This document shows, piece by piece, positions 14,316 to 22,773 of a DNA stretch of 64,000 nucleotides (positions are counted from its first letter, which is position 1; each line of letters opens with the position of its first letter). A program made the position numbers and the translations under genes. Below the pieces are notes generated by a model that saw nothing but the letters and a program-made list of their open reading frames with translations, searched no databases and was not told the DNA's origin. The DNA is taken from positions 1-64,000 of IMG/VR virus record IMGVR_UViG_3300034117_001582, one strand, 5' to 3'. This DNA is from a virus.

Positions 14316-15680
14316 TTATAAATATGGTTTAATAAATTTATCAAATCTAGTGTCAGGAGCATCAGGTTTACCGGCTTTCAATGCTAACTTGAAGAATTCG
14401 TCATTTGGATCGATTTGTTTACTTGGGAAGATACCTCTTGGATCATACTGTTTATCTACTTGTTGTTGTAAAACTTTTGTAATTTTACCATTTGTGTCCC
14501 AATATATTTTCCACCTAACAACAGGTCTAACGTATGGCTGACCATTTACGTTCATTTGATATTTAATCTCGTAACTAGACATGTGTGAGTCTGCCGATTT
14601 TTTATTTTCGTCTGCCACAAGTAGTGTCTGACTACACGAATCAAAGGTGTTTGGTCGTGCGCCAGCATTTAATGAGTTTTTACCGTTACAGAAATAAGCA
14701 CCGGTTAATACAAACCCATCTCTACCTAATTTTTTGAACTCATCAATATTATTTGGTATTTTACCTCCAATTGGATCTTTTGGTGTATTATCTGTTGAGC
14801 TACTTGTCTCTTCAACACCACAAATATCAATTTCAACTATAACTATTTGTCCGGGATTTGGGTATTTACCCGTATTACGTGTATCGTCAACCTTACCTCC
14901 AGTATCAACAACATAAGATAATACTTGAGGTTTTAATGTAGGACTTAATGCTATGCCCTTTGATGGTAAAGTTTTAACTAATTCAGCATAAAGACCGTTA
15001 GCCCTATCAACCGCTAATTGTTTGTTTTTAGCAAACTGATTAGGATCATAAGCAGGATTATCAGGATATTTTTGAAAATTATAATTATTATCCATTTCAG
15101 GTTTTACCGGTTTACCTCCGTATCTATTACTAGCCCCACCAGTTAATCTAATACCACTAACCACAGCCTTACCTTTAACATAACTCGCATTAGTTACTTC
15201 GTTAGTCTTTATCCCATTAATTAGATTTGCCATGAATTTTGTCATATTTGCAGGGTTTGATGTTACCCTTACAGGGAAAGACCCTATAACCGTAATTTTA
15301 GTACATTTAGCACCAAAACTAGAAGGTGTAACACCTTCCTTAGCAATTTGTGTTGATGCAGAAACCCCACTATCAACGTCAGGTCCTGAATCGTTACTTT
15401 TAGGCTTAGTATCGGCTAAGGTTCCACAACCAGGTGTTCTACCAAAAATTTTAGTACATATGGCTTCTCTACCTTTAGATGTTGTATGTTTTTTCCAATT
15501 TGGGTTCACCCCATCGGTTTTCATTGCATAAAAATATTCGTCACCTTCTTTTTTATATTGATATGGGTCCCCCTGACCACCTTGCTTAACTTCTTGTTCA
15601 TTTAATAACTTTTTATAGTTATTATGCATCTCAATTATTTGTTTTTTTTCTTTTTCATTCAGGATAAACATATTTTTCAT
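14316..15680 (-). CDS. Tagged protein, 454 aa
   Basis: 454 residues. The N-terminus (MKNMFILNEKEKKQIIEMHN, then NYKKLLNEQ) is the second tag form with L-N-E. A Gly/Asn/Pro-rich linker leads to a middle domain with KITVIGSFPVRVTSNPANM and IVIVEIDIC; the order of strands and the LAVDRANGLYAELVK helix recall OmpA-like domains but key residues are not convincing. Ends with a Trp/Asp-rich domain. Likely a virion or internal protein. TATTTAT lies 14 nt upstream. Confidence 0.65.
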   Translation of the reverse strand: MKNMFILNEKEKKQIIEMHNNYKKLLNEQEVKQGGQGDPYQYKKEGDEYFYAMKTDGVNPNWKKHTTSKGREAICTKIFGRTPGCGTLADTKPKSNDSGPDVDSGVSASTQIAKEGVTPSSFGAKCTKITVIGSFPVRVTSNPANMTKFMANLINGIKTNEVTNASYVKGKAVVSGIRLTGGASNRYGGKPVKPEMDNNYNFQKYPDNPAYDPNQFAKNKQLAVDRANGLYAELVKTLPSKGIALSPTLKPQVLSYVVDTGGKVDDTRNTGKYPNPGQIVIVEIDICGVEETSSSTDNTPKDPIGGKIPNNIDEFKKLGRDGFVLTGAYFCNGKNSLNAGARPNTFDSCSQTLLVADENKKSADSHMSSYEIKYQMNVNGQPYVRPVVRWKIYWDTNGKITKVLQQQVDKQYDPRGIFPSKQIDPNDEFFKLALKAGKPDAPDTRFDKFIKPYL

Positions 15681-15715
15681 AAACAGAATTTATAATAAAT
15701 ATCCTATAAAATAAA

Positions 15716-15742
15716 AAAGGTGGAATTTCTTCCACCTTATTA
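15716..15742 (-). terminator. Rho-independent terminator
   Basis: AAGGTGGAA/TTCCACCTT stem with a short loop, T-rich on the minus strand. The same GGTGGAA stem recurs at 17310-17336. Confidence 0.75.
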
Positions 15743-15754
15743 TTATTATTATTA

Positions 15755-17272
15755 TTACGCAACCCTTACTTTATTTCCGGGGTTTATTTTTAACCCATTG
15801 GCATAATTAAGTTGGTTTAATATTTCCATAGTTAAACCAGCACCTGCAAATTTTTGTAATATTTTTTGTAGAGTGTCTCCTTTAGCGATTGTATAATATA
15901 ATTTAGTAACTTTTCCAACAATTTGTTTTGTAATATTTTTATCTCCTACCGCAGCCACTTTTTTCCCTAAACTTACTAAATCAAAATGGCTACCTTTAGC
16001 CACTTTCATATTTTGAGTTAATGCTCCTGTACTGAAATATTTCTTCATTCCTTTCCCAATTTCTAAAAAAAAGTTTTCAACCGACTTAGTAAATTTTTGG
16101 AGTGGCTTCATTACTTTTCCAATTAATGGAATTTTAGTGGTAATCCATGTAAATGCTTGTCCTATTTTTGTAATTATTGTTCCTCCACCTGTTACAATTT
16201 TTTGTAACCATGGAACTACGGTTTTAGTAATTGCGGGAGTTGTTTTTGAGGCGCTTGCAATTCCTGGTATAAATGCTTGAATTGATTTAATTGTGGTTAA
16301 AGTGGTTTTAACTCCCTTGAATATTGCCGCCGCAGCCCCCGAACCTAATAATCCGACACAATCAGTTAATACATTATACCAATTCCAATTTCCTTTTGCG
16401 AATCCTTGATACCCAATGTCATAAACAGTTAGTAATCCCCAAGCTATCAAATTTACCAAATTACCAACACCCGTTAGAGCTAAAACTATTTGTATAGCTA
16501 TTCCGGCAACTCCATTTAAAAAATTTCTAAATGTTTCAACCCAATCTTCGAATGTCATTTTTTTTATTTTTTCCCAATTGTCGTAAACTTTTTTTGCGTC
16601 CATTCCTAATTTGATTGTATTTAATCCTGGAACCAAATACGCAAACTCACTATCCAAAAATTTAGTAATATAAGGTGTAACAGTTTGAACCACTTTTTTT
16701 CCGATCTCAATACCTTTATTTATTCCTGTTTTTACTGTTTGATATCCTTTTTGTAACCCAGTTTTTACTGTTTGCACTCCGGCCTTTGCTAGTGCAACAC
16801 CTTTATTTGCTACTGTTTTTACTGCATTAACACCTGAGTCGACTAAATTACCAACACCGTCCCAAAATCCTTGTTCATTTAATGAAATGTTAAAATTTCT
16901 TCTATTAAGGAATCCACATTCGTAAAGTACGCTACTTTTTAAAAAATCAAAAAAGTTATACAAAGTTCTAAATGAATGATTGGAACTTTCTAATAACATA
17001 TTATTTGTAAAATTATTATCAAATTGCTCATGTATGAAATTTGTTCTTGGGAATATATCTAAAACGTAATTATCCATCATCTCTTCAAGATATTCTTGTC
17101 TTTTAGATTCGTTCATTTTTTTCATGTTTTTAATGTGAAGACCTTTTTGGCTATTCAATTCATTAAATAAAGTTCCAAAAACTTTTTTAAAATTTGACAT
17201 TTCCATTTGTTGTTTTGTTTTTTGAGCAATTAAGTCAACTTGGTTTTCAGATAGTAAATATATGTTTTTCAT
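15755..17272 (-). CDS. Large tagged protein with hydrophobic core and C-terminal LysM
   Basis: 505 residues from Met at 17272. N-terminal helix MKNIYLLSENQVDLIAQKTK; a second possible cut site, NISLNEQGFWDG, follows about 125 residues in. The middle holds amphipathic TVKTG-type repeats and several long hydrophobic stretches (GIAIQIVLALTGVGNLVNLI). The last ~50 residues are a LysM domain (YYTIAKGDTLQKILQKF...LNYANGL...GNKVRVA) that would bind peptidoglycan. A packaged protein that inserts in the envelope during DNA entry is one reading; not proven. Confidence 0.7.
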   Translation of the reverse strand: MKNIYLLSENQVDLIAQKTKQQMEMSNFKKVFGTLFNELNSQKGLHIKNMKKMNESKRQEYLEEMMDNYVLDIFPRTNFIHEQFDNNFTNNMLLESSNHSFRTLYNFFDFLKSSVLYECGFLNRRNFNISLNEQGFWDGVGNLVDSGVNAVKTVANKGVALAKAGVQTVKTGLQKGYQTVKTGINKGIEIGKKVVQTVTPYITKFLDSEFAYLVPGLNTIKLGMDAKKVYDNWEKIKKMTFEDWVETFRNFLNGVAGIAIQIVLALTGVGNLVNLIAWGLLTVYDIGYQGFAKGNWNWYNVLTDCVGLLGSGAAAAIFKGVKTTLTTIKSIQAFIPGIASASKTTPAITKTVVPWLQKIVTGGGTIITKIGQAFTWITTKIPLIGKVMKPLQKFTKSVENFFLEIGKGMKKYFSTGALTQNMKVAKGSHFDLVSLGKKVAAVGDKNITKQIVGKVTKLYYTIAKGDTLQKILQKFAGAGLTMEILNQLNYANGLKINPGNKVRVA

Positions 17273-17309
17273 TTTCTTTTTAATTATAAATATATAAAGA
17301 AACAAAAAA

Positions 17310-17336
17310 AGGTGGAATCTCTTCCACCTTTTTTTG
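17310..17336 (-). terminator. Rho-independent terminator
   Basis: AAAGGTGGAA/TTCCACCTTT stem. On the minus strand a T-run follows, overlapping the start region of the tagged LysM gene's promoter; it probably ends the transcript of 17394-17660. Confidence 0.75.
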
Positions 17337-17393
17337 GGTCGACATTGAATGTCAACTGCCCCACCACTTCATTTTAAAGATTAAACAAAGAAA

Positions 17394-17660
17394 CTATCCC
17401 TCAAGTTTTGATTTTGCAATAACAACATCAGACATTGACATTTCTTTGGTGTTACCTAACACCAAACTTTCTTTTAACATTACATTTGGTACGTGAATTA
17501 AAAAGTCTTTACCGTTGTATGTCGTAAAGTCATTACCCAAAGCTAATGCTGTGTGAATCATTTTTAAAAAAATCTTGAATTGAGTTTCATCAACAAATGT
17601 TTCGTTGATTAACTCCCCATACTTTGGGTGAACAAGTAATATGTTTTTAATTGATGCCAT
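17394..17660 (-). CDS. Hypothetical protein, 88 aa
   Basis: 88 residues, soluble, predicted alpha/beta (NILLVHPKYGELINETFV, KDFLIHVP). No family recognised. It has a consensus host-type promoter (17677-17708) 16 nt upstream, so it is probably an early single-gene transcript. Confidence 0.6.
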   Translation of the reverse strand: MASIKNILLVHPKYGELINETFVDETQFKIFLKMIHTALALGNDFTTYNGKDFLIHVPNVMLKESLVLGNTKEMSMSDVVIAKSKLEG

Positions 17661-17676
17661 TTTCTTATTGTTTCTA

Positions 17677-17708
17677 CAAAGATAATAAATTTATTTTAAT
17701 TTTTCAAA
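17677..17708 (-). promoter_or_regulatory. Host-type promoter
   Basis: Minus strand: TTTG at 17705-17708, 20-nt spacer, TATCTTTG at 17677-17684. Confidence 0.75.
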
Positions 17709-17715
17709 CATTTTT

Positions 17716-18135
17716 TTAATGAACATACTTAATTTTTGAAATAATGGTATCGCTACTGTTTGTTAACCCAAAGTATTTTAAATCATCCATAACGTATTGT
17801 TTGATGTCGTATCGGTAATAATCATTTATTGATCTAACTCTACTAGATAAAATATGTTTAACATAATATTCGCTATGATTCATAAACTTGGTATTTTTAA
17901 TGTCAACTTCAACATCAACCTCATAAACAAATGAGTTCTCTCTTTCCAAATAATATCTGTTTCTATATTTTCTAACGGATGTGATTTTAATTGTAGACCC
18001 TGAAAGGATATCGTAACGATCATATCGATTATCATGTCGACCATCTACAGTTATGGCCATATTTTTGTTAATTTTTTTAATAGACAATATCTCTTTGTCT
18101 TTTATTGCTCTACCAATTTTATATCCGTTTTCCAT
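17716..18135 (-). CDS. Hypothetical protein, 139 aa
   Basis: 139 residues from Met at 18135, chosen because the promoter box ends 4 nt before it; the longer frame upstream would encode a hydrophobic stretch within the promoter. Rich in Tyr, Arg and Asp (RHDNRYDRYD), predicted beta-rich. No family recognised. Confidence 0.6.
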   Translation of the reverse strand: MENGYKIGRAIKDKEILSIKKINKNMAITVDGRHDNRYDRYDILSGSTIKITSVRKYRNRYYLERENSFVYEVDVEVDIKNTKFMNHSEYYVKHILSSRVRSINDYYRYDIKQYVMDDLKYFGLTNSSDTIISKIKYVH

Positions 18136-18139
18136 ACAA

Positions 18140-18170
18140 CAAAGATACGCAAAAAAATGAATTGCACAAA
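18140..18170 (-). promoter_or_regulatory. Host-type promoter
   Basis: Minus strand: TTTG at 18167-18170, 19-nt spacer, TATCTTTG at 18140-18147, 4 nt from the ATG. Confidence 0.7.
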
Positions 18171-18214
18171 AAAACCCACCAAAAAGTAGGTTTAATTTTA
18201 AAATAAATGTAAAA

Positions 18215-18400
18215 TTATTTTTTTGTTGTCTCAGAAACAACTTCAGTTGTTGTTAAAGTAGAGTCCGATACGTTTGTTACATCTTCACTTGAAACTTCAG
18301 TCGAAGCTTCAGTTGTTGCTCCATTTCCGTTTTCACCACAAGCAGTCATAAGAGTGATTGTCGTAAAAAGAACGATAGATAAGATAATTAATTTTTGCAT
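18215..18400 (-). CDS. Small Ser/Thr-rich lipoprotein
   Basis: 61 residues. Lipoprotein signal with lipobox LMTAC (Cys ~21) then a low-complexity Thr/Ser/Glu tail. Probably a surface-exposed lipid-anchored peptide; exclusion of competing phages is one known role for such proteins. It lies just downstream of the large structured RNA on the same strand, 28 nt after its terminator. Confidence 0.65.
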   Translation of the reverse strand: MQKLIILSIVLFTTITLMTACGENGNGATTEASTEVSSEDVTNVSDSTLTTTEVVSETTKK

Positions 18401-18428
18401 GCTTTCAATTGAATTTAAAGTTTATGTT

Positions 18429-18456
18429 AAAAAAAAACCTGAGATTACAGTTTTTG
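18429..18456 (-). terminator. Terminator of the large ncRNA
   Basis: Minus strand: AAAAACTG, loop TAATCT, CAG(G)TTTTT with one bulged base, and a run of nine T. It lies at the 3' end of the structured region. Confidence 0.65.
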
Positions 18457-19342
18457 TAAGTGTCTTTCGAGTCATTATTGTTTCTACTCTTATCCACAGG
18501 ATTTTGTCCCGTAACACTCATTACCGATTGGTTAGACCAATCACCCCTTGACGATACAACTACTCTCTTACTACTCCTGTCTCCCCAAGATTGCGTCCTG
18601 GTTCGGTCTTCGACGACCTAGAGATTTTTCATAAAAATACGGTCAAACTTGCGGTTATCACGTTCCACTGACAGCCAGTGAATAGGTGGGTAACTTCCGT
18701 TATATCGTGACGAACACTTTTGCTTTTTAGTTATAAGTTTTACCTTTTCTATAAAAGTTTTTGTGTTGTGGATTAATCAAAGTTGTGGTCCGTCTTAAGC
18801 TTCATTATCTTTTGAATAACAAAATACCAAACAACTTCGTGAAATGTCCCCATTTCAATATTTCAAGACTACTTCGAAACTAACCCCTTGGTAGAAGTCG
18901 GTTAAGGTTAATAACGGCACCACCCGTACATTAACATACCTTTCGGTTTTAAGTACCCTCTGATACTGGAACACGCAATAATGAAATTGGATAACCTCAT
19001 TTTTTGCAATATCCCTACGGGTTATTCCTATTGGTGTTCCCACCTCAAATTGACAACCCACATTGCCAATTCGTCTAATCAGTTTTCCTACAGCGTTGCC
19101 CTCGGTACTCAAGATTAAACGGTATCCCGCTTGTGTACTCAAGTTCGGTTACCCAAACCGCAAATCAGTTACACTTCCGACTCACTTTATCCTACTTTCA
19201 TAGTTTATTTTATGGACTATACACGGCCCAAGACCTTCATGTCAACTACTCTTAAAGAAAGGGGGGTTAATCTCTTACTTAATTCAAGTCGATCACTTCG
19301 ATCGGTTATAATTTCAAAGAACTTTTCGGACTTTTCCGATTT
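18429..19342 (-). ncRNA. Large structured non-coding RNA, ~0.9 kb
   Basis: No convincing gene occupies this stretch. Its base make-up differs from the coding neighbours (less A/T bias, many CC/GG runs) and it is packed with short perfect hairpins. On the minus strand: TGAAATG-GGGA-CATTTCA and ACC-GAAA-GGT (GNRA loops), GATTGGT-CTA-ACCAATC, CACTG-GCTGT-CAGTG inside TCACG/CGTGA, CGATC-GAAGT-GATCG, TCGGA-AAAG-TCCGA, CGGTT-TGGGT-AACCG, GGTC-GTCGAA-GACC, and AAGTTGT/ACAACTT closing a longer domain. A consensus promoter lies just upstream and a terminator ends it. The size and setting resemble the ornate phage RNAs GOLLD and ROOL, but I cannot confirm membership. Confidence 0.75.
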
Positions 19343-19348
19343 GTTTTA

Positions 19349-19380
19349 CAAAGTTAAGACATTTATTTTAATCTGTCAAG
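19349..19380 (-). promoter_or_regulatory. Host-type promoter of the large ncRNA
   Basis: Minus strand: CTTG at 19377-19380, 20-nt spacer, TAACTTTG at 19349-19356. Expected start near 19342. The spacer resembles those of the tRNA-array promoter and of 19607-19638. Confidence 0.7.
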
Positions 19381-19397
19381 TACCTTGTGAACTTTTT

Positions 19398-19541
19398 TTA
19401 ATTTTTTTCTACAAACACATCATCAGTTCCGTATTTGTTAGCCTGTGCAGTTGCAAATTCAGCACTTGGCGTATAATACTTTTTCCCGTCAGACCCATAG
19501 TAAGAAAATATTAAATTTTCAACAACTAATGTTTCACTCAT
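19398..19541 (-). CDS. Small protein, 47 aa
   Basis: 47 residues (MSETLVVENLIFSYYGSDGK...), soluble, with a YYGSDGKKYYTPSAEFATAQ core that looks like a small beta hairpin plus helix. Unrecognised. It has its own perfect promoter (19607-19638) and a hairpin in its leader, and ends right before the promoter of the large RNA. Confidence 0.6.
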   Translation of the reverse strand: MSETLVVENLIFSYYGSDGKKYYTPSAEFATAQANKYGTDDVFVEKN

Positions 19542-19580
19542 AAAAAGAGTTTTTTTTAAAGGTTAATATTTCAATTAATT

Positions 19581-19600
19581 AATTAGGACATTTCCTAATT
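19581..19600. promoter_or_regulatory. Perfect inverted repeat in the leader
   Basis: AATTAGGA-CATT-TCCTAATT, an 8-bp palindromic stem between promoter and start of the 47-residue gene. Could be an operator or an mRNA hairpin that controls translation. Confidence 0.5.
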
Positions 19601-19606
19601 GTTTTA

Positions 19607-19638
19607 CAAATCTAATACTATTATTTTGATTTGTCAAA
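19607..19638 (-). promoter_or_regulatory. Host-type promoter of the 47-aa gene
   Basis: Minus strand: TTTG at 19635-19638, 20-nt spacer, TAGATTTG at 19607-19614; a perfect consensus. Confidence 0.8.
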
Positions 19639-19747
19639 CAACCGGTAAAAAAATTTTGATTTTTTGAGGGTATATATAAATATACGTCTGTTAACCAAAA
19701 AAACACAAATTATTATTTTTTTTTAATTTTTTTAGGTATTTATTAGT

Positions 19748-20104
19748 ATGAATCTTTTCATTAATGATAATATGTTTAAATGTAAAGTTTGCGTTACACC
19801 AAACTCAATTACAGATGGGATGAAAAATAAAACATTCAACATGAATTTTAATGGTATGTTTTTCATTATGCCAAACAAATCTCAACAATCGTTTTGGATG
19901 TATGAATGTATAACACCATTAGATATTGTTATGATTGATGGTGATACTATTACAAAAATACATCATAATTGCTTACCTTGTGAGGTTGAGACCTCTTGTG
20001 AAGAATACTCTGGTTATGGTAATTACATATTAGAACTTCAAGGAGGTACCTGTCATGACTCTAATATCAAAGAGGGTGACCTTATTAGTACTACCCTTTA
20101 TTAA
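19748..20104 (+). CDS. DUF192 family protein
   Basis: 118 residues on the plus strand. It follows the DUF192 pattern: GMFFIMPN, then SFWMYECITPLDIVMIDGD, then LELQGGTCHDSNIKEGDLI. DUF192 proteins are small beta-barrel proteins of unknown biochemical role, found in bacteria, archaea and several large phages. TATTTAT lies 4 nt before the ATG. Its 3' end overlaps the tail of the DHH gene on the other strand. Confidence 0.8.
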   Translation: MNLFINDNMFKCKVCVTPNSITDGMKNKTFNMNFNGMFFIMPNKSQQSFWMYECITPLDIVMIDGDTITKIHHNCLPCEVETSCEEYSGYGNYILELQGGTCHDSNIKEGDLISTTLY

Positions 20105-21671
20105 TATAATCATTTAAAACTTTAACGAATTCTTGTTGTATCGCTTTGGTTAATTGAACATAAGATGTGATATTATCCGTAGCGACTACTTGAGTATTTG
20201 TCCCTTCTTTTTCTATTTGTCTCATTGCCGCAAGTATTTGTGGGTCAGATAGTCTTTTATATTTAGATAATTTTGATTTAATATCTTTTACAAAACTATT
20301 ATTACCTTTGTAATCACTAATAACCGTTAATCTATTATCGTCATACACAACCACCGCTTCTTTTTTATTTCTATGTAGATAACTAATACCTGAAATGTTT
20401 GTAATACATTTATGTCCACCTGAATTAGCATTAATAACATCCCAACCATTAACCGTAATTCTATCCAATAAGTCTTTTTGTTTGTCTGTTAAATTTCTAT
20501 AAAGTTTTTCAGAAATATTACCAATAATGGTTAATAGCTTATCATCGGCGTTTGCGTTAAATGATTCTCTACTTCCATATATGGCAATTAAATCTTTTAG
20601 TGTGAACCCAACTGACTCGTATTCGGCTTGTATTTCAGATAGTCTTTTAAGTGTTCCAAATGTAATCTTCATTCCTTTTAATTCACTTTCAAATTTACCC
20701 AATACTTCATTTTTCATTTCACCTAAATCAATACCCTTTAACGCCCTATCCTCTTTGAATGGGTTACAAGAAGCTTGTACTAATCCTAATGGCCAAGCAA
20801 TAACTATAAAGTCAGCATCGGGATTGTTTTTAAATGGTGTATATCTATCATAAGAACCTGGTTTAATCATAGACCCACCACCGTACTGTACAATAATACT
20901 ACCCACTCTTGTTACGTTTGGATTCTCTTTTTGTTTTTCAATATAATTTGCTTGGTTTTTAACCAAATCTTCAGTACTTGCATACCCTTTAGTTGATATT
21001 TGTTTTTTAATATTATTTAAAATACTTAAAAGTGATGGCTGAGCATTTAATACTATCTGTTCTAAAAACTCTGGTTTGTTTTTAAATGCCAATAATAATT
21101 TATTTGCAACCAATCCCATTAAAAACTTGTTTGATTTTAAACTACTATCCTTATCAAATTTAAGTAAGTAATTCATAACCATTTCAGGTGATATTTTGTT
21201 AACCGCAAAATTTGCAGAGTCTACCGTCGATATGATATTAATATCTTCTGTTGGAAATATGTCTTTTGGTGATACAATTTGTGATATTGTTTCTATGTTT
21301 GATCTTGAAGATTTAAAACTTGTGGCGGTTTCTGGTTCAACACCAGCTTGTGTATCGTGGTGGTCAGTATGAATAACAAACATGGGTTTACCGTGAGCAA
21401 AATCAACCAAAACCGGCATCACATCACCACTAGCATCAGGTTTCTTAACTGAAAATTCTTTATCTCCGTATTGGATAACCTCAGCATCAACCACTTTAAT
21501 CCCGTAGTTTTCTAAATAACTTTTCATTCCTATCGCAGTGGTAACACCATCTAAATCTTGATGAAAATAAATTTTAGCCTTTTTGTAACGTTTTGATAAT
21601 TCATTAATATTTCTAATCCCCGATTCGTTAAGCAATCGTTTGTACTGTGATTCCGTTATTACCATTTTCAT
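20091..21671 (-). CDS. Tagged DHH-family phosphoesterase
   Basis: 526 residues. The start MKMVITESQYKRLLNES is a typical tag (L-N-E|S). A DHH phosphoesterase domain follows: DLDG at 39-42, VLVDFAHG, and TDHHDTQAG with DHH at 103-105. Near residue 415 NSGGHK matches the DHHA1 GG-H motif. DHH/DHHA1 enzymes (RecJ, NrnA, GdpP families) cut single-stranded DNA, nano-RNA or cyclic dinucleotides with Mn2+. A tag that could send it into the head would allow delivery at infection; degradation of cyclic-nucleotide defence signals is an attractive but unproven idea. TATTTAT is 4 nt before the ATG. Confidence 0.8.
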   Translation of the reverse strand: MKMVITESQYKRLLNESGIRNINELSKRYKKAKIYFHQDLDGVTTAIGMKSYLENYGIKVVDAEVIQYGDKEFSVKKPDASGDVMPVLVDFAHGKPMFVIHTDHHDTQAGVEPETATSFKSSRSNIETISQIVSPKDIFPTEDINIISTVDSANFAVNKISPEMVMNYLLKFDKDSSLKSNKFLMGLVANKLLLAFKNKPEFLEQIVLNAQPSLLSILNNIKKQISTKGYASTEDLVKNQANYIEKQKENPNVTRVGSIIVQYGGGSMIKPGSYDRYTPFKNNPDADFIVIAWPLGLVQASCNPFKEDRALKGIDLGEMKNEVLGKFESELKGMKITFGTLKRLSEIQAEYESVGFTLKDLIAIYGSRESFNANADDKLLTIIGNISEKLYRNLTDKQKDLLDRITVNGWDVINANSGGHKCITNISGISYLHRNKKEAVVVYDDNRLTVISDYKGNNSFVKDIKSKLSKYKRLSDPQILAAMRQIEKEGTNTQVVATDNITSYVQLTKAIQQEFVKVLNDYINKG

Positions 21672-21695
21672 AATAATAAATACTCTATAAAGTAA

Positions 21696-21723
21696 AAAAT
21701 CCCATTTATGAAAATGGGATTTC
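21696..21723 (-). terminator. Terminator overlapping the methyltransferase stop
   Basis: AAATCCCATT/AATGGGATTT stem, T-run on the minus strand. It ends the operon that includes the methyltransferase. Confidence 0.75.
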
Positions 21724-22557
21724 TTGTATTTGACCTAACGTTTTAAAATATTCAACTCTTGTTTTGGCAATTTCTACATAATTTGGTGATAACTCAATGC
21801 CCAACCATCTACGACCCAATATCTCTGCAGCCACCAAACTTGTTCCTGATCCAGCAAATGGGTCTAATACTACATCGTTTTTGTAGGACAATATTTTAAT
21901 CGCCTTTGTTGGGATGTCCATTGAGAAGGTCGCCTTGGTGAGTGATTTAGTATCTGCAAAGTAATTCCACTGACCAAACACAAGTTCCATAAACTCTTTC
22001 TTATCTGTCTCTTCATATACAATTTTTTTCTTTAATGACCCATCTTCCTGTTCAATGTCAGTAGGTGTCCCTTTCCACTGAGGTTCTCCTTTAACCTTTT
22101 TAATGTGGTGTTTTTTGTATGCTAAGATTACACACTCCTTAGGATTATAAATGTATGGGCTTGATGGACTCATCCAAGAACCCCAAGCAGTTGTTTTACT
22201 TCGGTGTGGTGATTGTTCCTCAAGGTCGACAATCCCAAAGAACCCATAACCAATTTCTTTCATTATTTGCCACATCTCAGAAACAAAGAAAATTCTTCCA
22301 CCTTTCTTTTGACGATTAATCTCATAGGGTATGTTCAACGCAATTCTTCCATCGTCTTTTAATAATCTATATGCCTCACTTAACCAATTTTTGGCAAACT
22401 CAACATACTCGTTAAATTCAACATCATCCTCATGTACATCGTACGCAATTCCAACACCATAAGGTGGGGATGTTACAATTAAATCCACAGACCCTTCTGG
22501 TAATGTTTTCATTACCTCAACACAATCTCCGTTTATTATTTTTCCTGTTTCTATCAT
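21706..22557 (-). CDS. DNA methyltransferase (N6-A or N4-C), TSPPY type
   Basis: 283 residues. Catalytic motif IV TSPPYGVG near residue 31 and, at the C-terminal end, the AdoMet-binding motif I VLDPFAGSGTSLVAAEILGR. The order (IV before I) marks the beta class of amino-methyltransferases, common in phages and in type II and orphan systems. No nuclease gene is adjacent, so it probably protects phage DNA as an orphan. The five-base gap from the next upstream gene suggests a single operon. Confidence 0.9.
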   Translation of the reverse strand: MIETGKIINGDCVEVMKTLPEGSVDLIVTSPPYGVGIAYDVHEDDVEFNEYVEFAKNWLSEAYRLLKDDGRIALNIPYEINRQKKGGRIFFVSEMWQIMKEIGYGFFGIVDLEEQSPHRSKTTAWGSWMSPSSPYIYNPKECVILAYKKHHIKKVKGEPQWKGTPTDIEQEDGSLKKKIVYEETDKKEFMELVFGQWNYFADTKSLTKATFSMDIPTKAIKILSYKNDVVLDPFAGSGTSLVAAEILGRRWLGIELSPNYVEIAKTRVEYFKTLGQIQEIPFS

Positions 22558-22561
22558 ATTC

Positions 22562-22768
22562 TTATTTTATACTCTCTAAAAAATCCCATACTTCATTTGA
22601 AAACTCTTCATATAGGTCCCCATCCTCATCATCCGATAAGTCAACAATGTATTCATCCACACAAAAATCCACAATTATTTCGTGCACTTCACCAAGTGTT
22701 TGTTCCTCATTTTTTAACCCTTCATATTGATTTAGGATATGGTTTTTTTGTTCTTCTGTTAGTTTCAT
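22562..22768 (-). CDS. Small acidic protein with tag-like start
   Basis: 68 residues, very acidic (VDLSDDEDGDLYEEF). The start MKLTEEQKNHILNQYEGLKN resembles the second tag form (E-E-x-K-x-x-I-L) although a clear L-x-E site is less obvious. Acidic small phage proteins can mimic DNA; no direct evidence here. Confidence 0.6.
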   Translation of the reverse strand: MKLTEEQKNHILNQYEGLKNEEQTLGEVHEIIVDFCVDEYIVDLSDDEDGDLYEEFSNEVWDFLESIK

Positions 22769-22773
22769 TTTTT

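Noticed and set aside
18855-19142. Open frame of 95 codons on the minus strand within the large RNA region
   Set aside because: Amino-acid make-up is unlike the phage's Lys/Asn-rich proteins, no ribosome-entry or promoter signal precedes it, and hairpins run through it. Treated as a chance frame in the structured RNA.
18429-19342. Group I or group II intron, RNase P RNA or tmRNA
   Set aside because: No recognisable intron core with flanking exons, no domain V-like hairpin, no conserved RNase P or tmRNA segments; a promoter and terminator bound it instead.
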